A stretch of DNA of 46,047 bases. It comes from Candidatus Woesearchaeota archaeon. Its GTDB lineage: Archaea; Nanobdellota; Nanobdellia; Woesearchaeales; UBA10216. Positions 15,998 through 23,362 of this stretch are shown one piece after another. The stretch spans positions 237,734 through 283,780 of the forward strand of contig JACPTG010000004.1 in the NCBI GenBank assembly GCA_016192905.1, given 5' to 3'. How positions within the stretch are numbered: position 1 is the stretch's first letter; each line of letters starts with the position of its first letter. The translations under genes were made by a program, and so were the position numbers. Below the pieces are notes generated by a model. It was not told the DNA's origin and searched no databases. It saw only the letters and a list, made by a program, of their open reading frames with translations.

Positions 15998-16855
15998 ATG
16001 TTTGAATTAATAGGGGCTGCAGCCCTCATAATGGCTGGCTGGGGAATCGCCGACTTCCTCAACGGCGTACTTTCCAAGAATTCCGGGCCATACTATACGA
16101 ATTTCTGGGGCTCTGTCTTCATATTCCTAATAACGCTGCCAGTATACCTTGTGTTTTTCTACCCGAAAACCATATCCCCAGGCTACTGGCCAACAATCGC
16201 AGCCTACAGCCTTCTTGTTGTCGGTTCGTTCTGGTCATTCCTCAAGGCGCTTCAGGCCGGCAAGGTTTCCCTGATAGTGCCAATATGCTCGGCCTACGGG
16301 ATTCTGTCAATGATGCTCAGCATGCTTTTCCTAAGGGAAACCCTGCAGCCAAACCAGATTGCAGGAATAATAATCTCCACAGCAGGGCTCATACTCGTGA
16401 CAATCAATTTTGCCGAAATCAGGCGGCTCAAGGTTAACACCGAAGTTGCCGGCCTGAAATACGCAATATTGACTTTCATACTATGGGGAATAATCTTTAC
16501 CTTCGCGGCAAAAATAGTGAAGGACACAGACTGGTTTACGCCATTCTTCTTTGCATCGTTCATAACAATACCAGTCGCATTTGCGTTAATGCTGCTGAAG
16601 GAACGGAGAATCAGGCTTCCAGACAGACACATCCTGCCAACTTATCTTCTGGCAGCCATAACAGGGCAGGGCGCATTCCTAGTATACGCGGCATCACTGG
16701 GCAAATTCCCAAGCGCGCTCCTGGCGCCGATATCGGCAGGATACCCTGCGCTTACGGTAATACTGGCCCATTACTTCCTAAAGGAGAGGATAACCATGCT
16801 CCAGTATTTTGGCACAGGACTGATAATCGCAGGCCTGATAGTGGCAGCGGCCTAG
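15998..16855 (+). CDS. DMT superfamily (EamA) transporter
   Basis: 285 aa with ten predicted membrane helices in two EamA repeats. First repeat: LIGAAALIMAGWGIADFLNG to LQPNQIAGIIISTAGLILVT. Second repeat: YAILTFILWGIIFTFAAKIV to MLQYFGTGLIIAGLIVAAA. The end-of-repeat phrases LRETLQPNQIAGIIISTAGL and LKERITMLQYFGTGLIIAGL are typical of the family. These proteins move small metabolites or drugs; the substrate cannot be told. TATA-like CTTTATAAGC (15967-15976) places transcription start almost at the ATG. Confidence 0.88.
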   Translation: MFELIGAAALIMAGWGIADFLNGVLSKNSGPYYTNFWGSVFIFLITLPVYLVFFYPKTISPGYWPTIAAYSLLVVGSFWSFLKALQAGKVSLIVPICSAYGILSMMLSMLFLRETLQPNQIAGIIISTAGLILVTINFAEIRRLKVNTEVAGLKYAILTFILWGIIFTFAAKIVKDTDWFTPFFFASFITIPVAFALMLLKERRIRLPDRHILPTYLLAAITGQGAFLVYAASLGKFPSALLAPISAGYPALTVILAHYFLKERITMLQYFGTGLIIAGLIVAAA

Positions 16856-16876
16856 CCTTTTTCATCCCCTTCGGAC

Positions 16877-16884
16877 TTTTTTTT
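16877..16884 (+). terminator. T-tract terminator after the DMT transporter
   Basis: Eight consecutive T residues 22 bases after the transporter stop codon, in the short gap before the convergent HEPN gene. Oligo-T runs act as intrinsic terminators in archaea. Confidence 0.5.
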
Positions 16885-16903
16885 GCGGAGCATAAAGAAG
16901 AAA

Positions 16904-17425
16904 TCATAACACTTGGTCTGTAAGGATGCCTTTTATCTTGTTCACAAACATTGCAGCCTGTATTCTTAGCTTTTCAACATCTTTTTTTTCAAATAAGGTC
17001 TTTGTTGAATAGGTCGCATCTTCCCTTTTATTCTTGGTCTCAACATAGAACAATATATCTTCGTAGTCAATGAAATTTGAAAGCAGTTCAATATCATCTT
17101 TTGTCAGTTCTTTTTTGTAGAACTCTTTGATGATAACGCAAAGTGTTGCTAAGTGGTTTTTCGATGTATATCCCTTAGTCTGAATCAAAGCAAGTGCAGC
17201 ATGATAGCAGGAATAATAACAACCTGTCAATGCCCAATCAAAGAATTTTTCTCCTGCTATTGCAGCAATAAATCTCAGGTTATGCTCGGCCTTAAGGATA
17301 TGGCCTTTGACTTCTTCCTTATCAAAAGCCTGCTTGAAAAGGAGCTTTTTGTCCATAAGCTCTTTTATTTTTTCATCGACAATTGCAGGGTTGTTGATCA
17401 TCTTATGCAGGTCATATTCTTTCAT
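16904..17425 (-). CDS. HEPN-domain protein, partner of the MNT protein
   Basis: 173 aa, helical. The core HEPN stretch is GHILKAEHNLRFIAAIAGEK, then FDWALTGCYYSCYHAALALI (the YYxxxHAA signature) and KGYTSKNHLATL. HEPN/MNT pairs act as toxin and antitoxin: HEPN is often an RNase, and MNT silences it by AMPylation. The catalytic Rx4-6H motif of active HEPN RNases is not visible; the equivalent region has SKNH. It overlaps the upstream MNT gene by 14 bases and ends in a convergent gap with the transporter. The pair is more A/T-rich than the flanking housekeeping genes, as expected for transferred modules. Confidence 0.82.
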   Translation of the reverse strand: MKEYDLHKMINNPAIVDEKIKELMDKKLLFKQAFDKEEVKGHILKAEHNLRFIAAIAGEKFFDWALTGCYYSCYHAALALIQTKGYTSKNHLATLCVIIKEFYKKELTKDDIELLSNFIDYEDILFYVETKNKREDATYSTKTLFEKKDVEKLRIQAAMFVNKIKGILTDQVL

Positions 17426-18014
17426 TGTAAAGCGCCTCGTAGTATTGGATATGGTTTATCAGGGGATATCCGGAATTTATTGCTGATTGCGCCACTTTAT
17501 CTTCTTTCATTTTTCGCTCAACTAAAAAGGATTTATAGGTTATCTGGAATGTGCTTGTCCTAATTGCTGTTAGCGCGTTTGTTTCTCTCTCGGCTTGTTC
17601 TGCGGATATGCTGTTATTCGTGACTAACAAAATGTCTATATCAGAGCCATCTTTGTATGTTCCTTTTGCTGTTGAACCAAAAAGTATCGCAAATACCGGT
17701 TTTTCAGGAAGGTTATCCAAATAGGTTTTTATGGCATTTCTCCTTATGCCCGGAAGCTTTTCGAATCTTTCAAGGTCGAAGGCTTCAAATAGAAAATAAG
17801 TTCTGAGTGTTCTTTTAATGGCGTATTTTTTGAGGTTGCCATCTTTTTCGGATTTCAACATCTGGTCTTTCTCAAGACTATTCAGAAATCTTGAAACACT
17901 TGGCCCAAACAAATGTGTCTGCCGGGCTATTTCTCTCAAGTGTAGTTTTGCAGTCTTGTCTTTGTAAAATAAATGCATAATCTTTCCATAGCCCGATCTT
18001 AGCAATGTTAGCAT
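17412..18014 (-). CDS. MNT-type nucleotidyltransferase with N-terminal winged helix (antitoxin/regulator)
   Basis: 200 aa from ATG 18012-18014. A longer frame runs upstream through the promoter and into pcna, so I reject it. Residues about 8-60 form a winged helix (LHLREIARQTHLFGPSVSRF). Residues about 85-180 are the minimal nucleotidyltransferase: FAILFGSTAKGTYKDGSDID with the GS and DxD residues that bind metal and ATP. In MNT/HEPN systems this protein modifies and neutralises the HEPN partner. The fused DNA-binding domain suggests autoregulation; a strong inverted repeat lies at the transcription start (18017-18045). Confidence 0.85.
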   Translation of the reverse strand: MLTLLRSGYGKIMHLFYKDKTAKLHLREIARQTHLFGPSVSRFLNSLEKDQMLKSEKDGNLKKYAIKRTLRTYFLFEAFDLERFEKLPGIRRNAIKTYLDNLPEKPVFAILFGSTAKGTYKDGSDIDILLVTNNSISAEQAERETNALTAIRTSTFQITYKSFLVERKMKEDKVAQSAINSGYPLINHIQYYEALYNERI

Positions 18015-18016
18015 TT

Positions 18017-18055
18017 TTATAACAAGTGTTATAATAATTATAACATATATAAACC
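18017..18055 (-). promoter_or_regulatory. Promoter and operator of the HEPN/MNT module
   Basis: A perfect inverted repeat TTATAACA-AG-TGTTATAA at 18017-18034, plus a third half-site TTATAACA at 18038-18045. The TATA box (TTTATATA on the minus strand, about 18046-18053) is next to them, 32-39 bases from the MNT start at 18014. Protein bound here would cover the transcription start. The likely binder is the winged-helix MNT protein (inference). Confidence 0.7.
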
Positions 18056-18087
18056 TTCCGATTTTAGCAGTCTTCAAAAGCAAAGAA

Positions 18088-18834
18088 TTAGTCGTTATCA
18101 ACCCTCGGCGCGAGAATGAAGCTGAGCATAACCCTGTCAATGGTGTTGTAGGCAAGCCTCAGAGGGTAATCGTGGTTGAAGTTTATTACAACCCTGTCAG
18201 AGAGCTTTGAGCCCTGCATCATCTTTTTCAGGTACTCGATGGAATACTTTGAGCGGACCTTGTCCTTTGAGTCAGTCCTGATATTAGTCTCATCACCTGC
18301 CTTTATCTCAATGTTCGCGGTGCTCAGGTCGCCATCGGCACGCACTGTGAACTTGCCGGGGTCTGCAATAAAACTAACAGATTCTGCAACAATGTCAGCA
18401 TCGTCAACAGCCTCGTTAAGAAAGGCAGAGTTGGTTTCGATAGTGACCGGAAATGAAAGCTCTGGAATCTTCTGCTCCTTATGCTCCAGGTCAATTATCG
18501 GAATGCTGAAGGTCCTCACAGACTCAGAGCGCAGCTGAATCCTCAGCCTGCCGTCCTCAAGCTCAAGCACAACCATGTCATTCGGCTTGGCCCTCCTGAG
18601 TATCTGCTTCAGATTGTTCAGGTTGATAGCCAGGTTAACGTCACTCTCAAGCGCGTACTCGGCAAAGGCGCTTGGCAGGAGCCTGAAAATAACCATGGCA
18701 ACGTTCGCAGGGTCCATGGCAACGAGCTCAATGCCATCCCTGCCAACCTTAATCCTGGCCTCATTCACAAGGTCTGAAATTATGGAAACGCTCTCCTTCA
18801 AGTACTTCGGCTCTGCAAGACTAAGCTTCATCAT
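18088..18834 (-). CDS. pcn: DNA polymerase sliding clamp PCNA
   Basis: 248 aa, the normal archaeal length. PCNA encircles DNA as a trimer and tethers polymerase, ligase and nucleases. Recognisable parts: LVNEARIKVGRDGIELVAMD (first half), the interdomain connector region IIDLEHKEQKIPELSFPV, and the C-terminal YLKKMMQGSKLSDRVVINFN then YPLRLAY. The start is one of two adjacent ATGs (18834 or 18831). It follows the RNase J gene with a gap of 16 bases, so both are probably one transcript. Its clamp loader large subunit is encoded at 44643-45848. Confidence 0.95.
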   Translation of the reverse strand: MMKLSLAEPKYLKESVSIISDLVNEARIKVGRDGIELVAMDPANVAMVIFRLLPSAFAEYALESDVNLAINLNNLKQILRRAKPNDMVVLELEDGRLRIQLRSESVRTFSIPIIDLEHKEQKIPELSFPVTIETNSAFLNEAVDDADIVAESVSFIADPGKFTVRADGDLSTANIEIKAGDETNIRTDSKDKVRSKYSIEYLKKMMQGSKLSDRVVINFNHDYPLRLAYNTIDRVMLSFILAPRVDND

Positions 18835-18850
18835 TCACCCCCAAAGAATA

Positions 18851-20173
18851 CTAAACAGCTACTGGCGAGTATTTATATTTTTTGTGTTCCGCATAGCCCA
18901 TCTCATAGGCGAGCTCGGCCATCTTGGAAGTCATCTCAAGCGGAGCATGGGCAGGAATTATGTGCTTTGGCCTTACCAATGAAATCATCTCCCTTGCATC
19001 CTCCCTTGCGCTGTGGCCGCTGACATGGATGTCCCTGAAAATCCTCGCACCCTTCTTTGTGAGGAGCTTCTCAAGGTATTCCCGGTTGGCAATGTTTGTT
19101 GGAGTTGGAATTGTCCTGCACGAGAAAATCACATGGTCGCCGGGGTCAAGCCTGAAGTCAAGCTCGTCATGGGCCAGCCTGTAAAGGCTGCTGTTCGGCT
19201 CACCCTGATGGCCGGTCATTACAATCAGATAACGGTCCTTGCCCTCCTTCATAATCCTCTTAAGCCTGCGGCTGACCTGCCGCTTGAACTTAACAACCTC
19301 CACATTTGCAGTGAAGTCCGCAATGCCCGTATCCCTGGCCGCAGCAACGTACTTGGCAAGGCTTCTCCCAAGAAAGACAACCTTCCTGTCAAGCTTAATG
19401 CCGAGTTCCACTATGCTCTTAAGCCGCGCAATGTGGGAGGAGAAGGTGGTCACTATTATGGCCCTTCCCTTGTTGTCAGCTCCAAGCAGAACGTCCCTGA
19501 GAAGCTGCCTCGCGACAGACTCAGAGGGCATCTTCTGATACCAGCCCGCGTAGGTTGAGTCAATTATCAGCGCAAGAACGCCCTTGTCGCCCATCAGCCT
19601 GAGCTTCGCAAAATCAGGCTTCTTTCCTATGACTGGATAAAGGTCAAACTTGAAGTCATTTGCATAAAGGATGATTCCCTGCTTGGTGTGAATAGCCACT
19701 ATAATTGACTGGGGAGTTGAATGGGTGATGTTAATGAACTCAACCTTGACCTCATCAGACTGCATGTACCGGGCGTTGACATCCAGCGTCTTTATCTTGT
19801 TCCTAATCCTTATCTTCTCCTCGTTGAGGATGTTCCGCAGCACCGCGGCGGTAAAAGGGGCTGCAAGGATATCGGCCTTTGGATATCGGCCGCAGAGGTA
19901 AGGAATGCCTCCGACATGGTCAAGGTGGGCATGGCTGGGGATAATAAGGCTCACCTTCCCCTCCCAGTCCCTGATTGAGTCAACATTCGGGACAGACTCT
20001 GACTTAATGAGCAGCTCAGCGCTTATGTTAAGCACGTCCTCGTCATTTGTGGCATGAATATAATTCTCCATGTGCAGGCCGATGTCAAGGACAACCACAT
20101 CATTGCCAATCTTTACGGCAGTCATGTTCCTGCCCACTTCGCTATAGCCTCCGACTGCCGCGAGCTCTATCAT
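18851..20173 (-). CDS. rnj: Archaeal ribonuclease J (beta-CASP metallo-beta-lactamase)
   Basis: 5'-3' exoribonuclease of the beta-CASP family, acting in mRNA and rRNA turnover. 440 aa, the archaeal size. Metal-binding motif SHAHLDHVGGIPYL, then ITHSTPQSIIVAIHTKQG, NDFKFD, the beta-CASP region YLIVMTGHQGEPNSSLYRLA, and C-terminal HVSGHSAREDAREMI then HIIPAHAPLEM. A TATA-like GATATATAAC near 20194-20203 is about 25 bases upstream of the ATG, so the message is nearly leaderless. Co-oriented with PCNA downstream. Confidence 0.93.
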   Translation of the reverse strand: MIELAAVGGYSEVGRNMTAVKIGNDVVVLDIGLHMENYIHATNDEDVLNISAELLIKSESVPNVDSIRDWEGKVSLIIPSHAHLDHVGGIPYLCGRYPKADILAAPFTAAVLRNILNEEKIRIRNKIKTLDVNARYMQSDEVKVEFINITHSTPQSIIVAIHTKQGIILYANDFKFDLYPVIGKKPDFAKLRLMGDKGVLALIIDSTYAGWYQKMPSESVARQLLRDVLLGADNKGRAIIVTTFSSHIARLKSIVELGIKLDRKVVFLGRSLAKYVAAARDTGIADFTANVEVVKFKRQVSRRLKRIMKEGKDRYLIVMTGHQGEPNSSLYRLAHDELDFRLDPGDHVIFSCRTIPTPTNIANREYLEKLLTKKGARIFRDIHVSGHSAREDAREMISLVRPKHIIPAHAPLEMTSKMAELAYEMGYAEHKKYKYSPVAV

Positions 20174-20251
20174 TCCAAACAGGAAATCAAGCCAGGTTAT
20201 ATATCTATCTTACGCAAAGATAAGAATCTTGAAAACATGACTCTCAAAACA

Positions 20252-20284
20252 TTTAAATACTTACTGTATTACATAAGTAATACA
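20252..20284 (+). promoter_or_regulatory. Promoter and operator of the first VapBC pair
   Basis: TATA-like TTTAAATA at 20252-20259, then a perfect inverted repeat TGTATTAC-ATAA-GTAATACA at 20265-20284, 6 bases before the antitoxin ATG at 20291. The repeat covers the expected transcription start, the common layout for autorepression by a VapB antitoxin. Confidence 0.7.
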
Positions 20285-20290
20285 TCCAAA

Positions 20291-20497
20291 ATGCCAGTCT
20301 CCAGAATAAGGAAGTCAGGGAATAGCACTGTGCTGGTCCTACCTCCTGATTATGTGGAGGAAAAAAACCTTGCCATCGGGGAGGAAGTGGAATTCCAGGT
20401 GTTCAGGAAGGCAAACCTGAAGAGACTATTTGGAAGGGGAGCTCACCTGAAGCTGGATGCCCAGAAAGCAAAGGACGAGCTTAGGAAGGAATGGTAA
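20291..20497 (+). CDS. vapB: AbrB-type antitoxin (VapB-like)
   Basis: 68 aa, MPVSRIRKSGNSTVLVLPPD at the N-terminus, a SpoVT/AbrB swapped-hairpin DNA-binding motif (family form RKxGxSxxVxIP). The C-terminal part, KRLFGRGAHLKLDAQKAKDE, would wrap the toxin. A longer frame upstream overlaps the RNase J promoter and is rejected. The stop overlaps the PIN toxin start by 7 bases. Binds and silences the PIN protein and probably represses its own promoter through the inverted repeat just upstream. Confidence 0.85.
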   Translation: MPVSRIRKSGNSTVLVLPPDYVEEKNLAIGEEVEFQVFRKANLKRLFGRGAHLKLDAQKAKDELRKEW

Positions 20498-20859
20498 TTT
20501 TCCTGGACACTTACGCCTTGATAGAAATAGACAGCGGCAATGCAGAGTACAAAAGGTATGTGATATCTCCAACAGAGGCCATAACAACGATATTCAACCT
20601 GGCGGAAGTTCATTTTTACTATCTGAAGAATTTCGGGCAGGAAGAGGCTGATGCAATCCTCCGCCTGGTCAAGCCCATTGTTATTGAAATTGACGATAGG
20701 ATAATAACTGATGCGAATAAACTCAAGCTGGTTAACCTGAAAAAAAGGCTGAGCTTTGCAGACTGCATCGGGTACGCCACGGCCAGAAAGTTTGGAGCGA
20801 AGTTTGTAACAGGCGACTATGCTTTTAAGGGACTGGAGAATGTGGAGTTTGTCGTGTGA
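20491..20859 (+). CDS. vapC: PIN-domain ribonuclease toxin (VapC-like)
   Basis: 122 aa, complete PIN domain with all four acidic positions visible: FLDTYALIEI (Asp6), NLAEVHF (Glu), SFADCIGYATARK (Asp), VTGDYAFKGL (Asp). Such toxins cut tRNA or rRNA when released from VapB. The gene overlaps the antitoxin gene by 7 bases, so they are translationally coupled. It is followed at once by the minus-strand tRNA-Leu gene; tRNA loci are common landing sites for such modules. Confidence 0.88.
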   Translation: MVIFLDTYALIEIDSGNAEYKRYVISPTEAITTIFNLAEVHFYYLKNFGQEEADAILRLVKPIVIEIDDRIITDANKLKLVNLKKRLSFADCIGYATARKFGAKFVTGDYAFKGLENVEFVV

Positions 20860-20888
20860 TGGGTAATGCGCCCTACTGTAAAAAATAA

Positions 20889-21042
20889 TGCGGGGAGTAG
20901 GATTCGAACCCACGTAGGCACTAAGCCAGTAGATATCCCACCAGCCATCAGCTGGCAGATAAGCTTAGCTCCCTGCTCCAGAAGCCTTGAGTCTGGGCGC
21001 TTTCGACAGCACTACCCCGATTGGCCACTCCGGCATCCCCGC
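20889..21042 (-). tRNA. tRNA-Leu (anticodon CAA) with two introns
   Basis: The 154-base gene resolves to three exons: 21012-21042 (31 nt), 20986-20992 (7 nt) and 20889-20934 (46 nt), giving 84 nt, right for a long-variable-arm tRNA. Acceptor GCGGGGA/TCCCCGC with A73; D-stem CCGG/TCGG; anticodon stem GTAGA/TCTAC around CTCAAGA; T-arm GTGGG-TTCGAAT-CCTAC. Intron A (20993-21011, 19 nt) splits the anticodon stem between positions 30 and 31; its BHB has helix GGGT/GCCC and bulges AGT and AGA. Intron B (20935-20985, 51 nt) is at the canonical 37/38 site, helix CTCA/TGGG, bulges AGG and ATA. CCA is not encoded. A run of six T follows on the minus strand. Confidence 0.9.
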
Positions 21043-21153
21043 ACTGGCAGGAAGGGCTTTGAGGGATTATTTAAATATTGCTGCTTACCAACCGCTCCAT
21101 AAACTATATAAACATCCCTTAGCTGGCATTGCAAAAAACAAAAGGGTGGTTGA

Positions 21154-22155
21154 ATGGTCAGGGTGGCTATAAACGGCTTTGGAAGGATAGGAAGGATGTT
21201 CTTAAGGGCATGCCTGAATGACAAAAAAGTCGAGGTTGTGGCCATAAATGACCTTGGGGACATCAGCGCGCTGGGATATCTGCTGAAATATGACTCAGTC
21301 CACGGCGAATTTGAAGGAACAGTGTCAGTGGACAAGGACAGCCTGGTGGTCAACGGCAGGAAAATACAAGTTACAAACGAAAAGCAGCCTGAAAACCTCC
21401 CATGGAAGGACCTGAAGGTGGATGTTGTAGCTGAATGCACAGGCGCATTCACAAACGCACAGGACGCCGCAAAGCATATTGCAGCAGGCGCAAAGAAAGT
21501 GCTGCTGTCAGCGCCGCCAAAGGAGGGCGGCTGCACAACAATAGTCGTGGGCGTGAATGACCAGAAGCTGGGCAAGGAATGCAAGGACGACGTGATTTCA
21601 AATGCGAGCTGCACAACAAACTCACTCGCGCCCGTTGCGAACATTCTGCACAGGAATTTCGTGATAAAGCACGGCTTCATGACAACAATACATGCCTACA
21701 CAAATGACCAGAAGATATTGGACCTGCCGCACAAGGACCTGAGAAGGGCGAGGGCAGCGGCGCTTAACATAATCCCAACTACAACAGGCGCTGCGAGGAT
21801 GCTACATGAGGTAATCCCTGAACTTAAGGGCAAGATGGACGGCATATCAATGAGGGTTCCAGTTCCCTGCGGTTCTGTAACAGACCTCGTATGCGAAGTG
21901 GAAAGGCCAACCACAAAGGAGGAAATTAACGCGGCCTTCAAAAAGGCGGCAGCCGGAGAACTGAAAGGAATACTCCAGTATTCCGAAGAGCCGCTTGTGT
22001 CAACAGACATCGTGGGCAACCCCCATTCAGCCATACTCGACTCGCAGCTTACAAACGTATCAGACCGCACCCTGGTAAAGGTCGTTAGTTGGTACGACAA
22101 TGAATGGGGATTCTCAAACAGGATGGTTGACGTCGTAAAAAAGCTCGTAAAGTAA
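21154..22155 (+). CDS. gap: Glyceraldehyde-3-phosphate dehydrogenase, class I (bacterial-type)
   Basis: Oxidises and phosphorylates glyceraldehyde-3-phosphate to 1,3-bisphosphoglycerate. 333 aa. N-terminal Rossmann motif VAINGFGRIGR with NDL at the coenzyme-specificity site (NAD-like), catalytic SNASCTTNSLAPV (Cys153), HAYTNDQ, and C-terminal SWYDNEWGFSNRM. This is the class I enzyme of bacteria and eukaryotes; most archaea use the unrelated-looking class II form, so the gene was probably acquired. TATA-like CTATATAAAC (about 21107-21116) and GGGTGG shortly before the ATG give a short leader with a ribosome site. One base separates it from pgk; the two catalyse consecutive steps. Confidence 0.96.
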   Translation: MVRVAINGFGRIGRMFLRACLNDKKVEVVAINDLGDISALGYLLKYDSVHGEFEGTVSVDKDSLVVNGRKIQVTNEKQPENLPWKDLKVDVVAECTGAFTNAQDAAKHIAAGAKKVLLSAPPKEGGCTTIVVGVNDQKLGKECKDDVISNASCTTNSLAPVANILHRNFVIKHGFMTTIHAYTNDQKILDLPHKDLRRARAAALNIIPTTTGAARMLHEVIPELKGKMDGISMRVPVPCGSVTDLVCEVERPTTKEEINAAFKKAAAGELKGILQYSEEPLVSTDIVGNPHSAILDSQLTNVSDRTLVKVVSWYDNEWGFSNRMVDVVKKLVK

Positions 22156-22156
22156 A

Positions 22157-23305
22157 ATGCGGACCTTAAAGGACCTTGACATAAAAAACAAGCGAGTCCT
22201 GCTTCGTGCGGACTTCAATGTGCCCATTGACGACGATGGAAACCTAAGGGAAGCGAGCAGAATAGAACACACCCTGCCCACCATCAGGAAACTGATTGAG
22301 GGGAGGGCTGCAAAAATAATAATAATGAGCCACCTTGGCAGGCCCGACGGAAAGCCAGTCGAGAACCTTAGGCTTGGCCCAGTGGCAAAATGCCTTGAAA
22401 GGCTGCTGAAGGAGGACTTGACAAAGCTGGACGACTGCGTAGGCCAGCGGGTGAGACAGCAGGTGCAGGACTCAAAGACCAGGCTTGTGCTGCTGGAAAA
22501 CCTCAGGTTCCATCCTGAGGAGGAAAGGAATGACCCGCAGTTTGCGAAAGAACTCGCCAACTTGGGGGATGTGTACGTTAATGATGCGTTCGGGGCATGC
22601 CACCGAAGCCATGCATCGGTAGATGCAATAACAAAATACCTTCCAAGCTGCGCAGGGCTCCTGCTTGAACAAGAAGTAAGGGCCCTTAACAAGCTATTCA
22701 GGCCCAGGAGGCCACTTGTAGTCGTCCTGGGCGGCTCAAAAGTATCGGACAAGATAGGGCTGATTGAGAACATCGGCAGGCGGGCGGACACAATACTGAT
22801 AGGCGGGGCAATGGCATTCACATTCCTGAAGGCGCAGGGAAAAGAGACAGGCCTGAATAAAGTGGAAACTGGAAGGCTGGAGTATGCCGGAAACATCAGC
22901 ATGAAAAACATAAAGCTCCCAACCGACTTCATAATGGCGGACAAGGTGGATGAGTCAGCCACGGCAACCTTAAGCAAAACGATCCCAAAAAACGCTTATG
23001 CGCTGGACATAGGCGAGGATACCATTTCCGGGTTCTGCAACGAAATATCGAGGGCAAAGACAATAATATGGAATGGGCCGATGGGCGTGTTTGAAGTTGA
23101 AAAATTTGCACACGGAACGAAAAAAATCGGGGAAGCCATAGCAAGGGCGGATGCTGAAACCGTGGCAGGAGGGGGTGACACTGTGGCAGCCATTGAAAAG
23201 CTGAAACTAAAAGGGTTCACACACGTATCAACAGGCGGCGGCGCAATGCTTGAGTTTCTCGAAGGAAAGAAGCTGCCCGGGATTGTGGCGCTTGAAAGAA
23301 ACTAG
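22157..23305 (+). CDS. pgk: Phosphoglycerate kinase
   Basis: Transfers phosphate from 1,3-bisphosphoglycerate to ADP. 382 aa, usual size. N-terminal RVLLRADFNVPIDDDGN and MSHLGRPDGK bind the triose substrate; VLGGSKVSDKI, GGAMAFTFLKAQG, IWNGPMGVFEVEKF and GGGDTVAAI then HVSTGGGAMLEFLEG form the nucleotide domain. All signature regions are intact. Translationally close to gap (1-base gap). Confidence 0.97.
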   Translation: MRTLKDLDIKNKRVLLRADFNVPIDDDGNLREASRIEHTLPTIRKLIEGRAAKIIIMSHLGRPDGKPVENLRLGPVAKCLERLLKEDLTKLDDCVGQRVRQQVQDSKTRLVLLENLRFHPEEERNDPQFAKELANLGDVYVNDAFGACHRSHASVDAITKYLPSCAGLLLEQEVRALNKLFRPRRPLVVVLGGSKVSDKIGLIENIGRRADTILIGGAMAFTFLKAQGKETGLNKVETGRLEYAGNISMKNIKLPTDFIMADKVDESATATLSKTIPKNAYALDIGEDTISGFCNEISRAKTIIWNGPMGVFEVEKFAHGTKKIGEAIARADAETVAGGGDTVAAIEKLKLKGFTHVSTGGGAMLEFLEGKKLPGIVALERN

Positions 23306-23362
23306 AACTATTTCCCACTTTGAAGTAGTTTCAAAGGAAAAACTTTTTATATTCAGCCGGGT

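Noticed and set aside
20889-21042. Reading this tRNA as tRNA-Ser(CGA) from the loop GTCGAAA
   Set aside because: The stem does not close with a 7-base loop, the discriminator is A rather than the G usual for archaeal Ser, and the Leu(CAA) reading with two introns pairs perfectly.
22114-22977. 287-aa minus-strand frame within pgk
   Set aside because: All of the conserved PGK motifs are on the other strand; this is a shadow.
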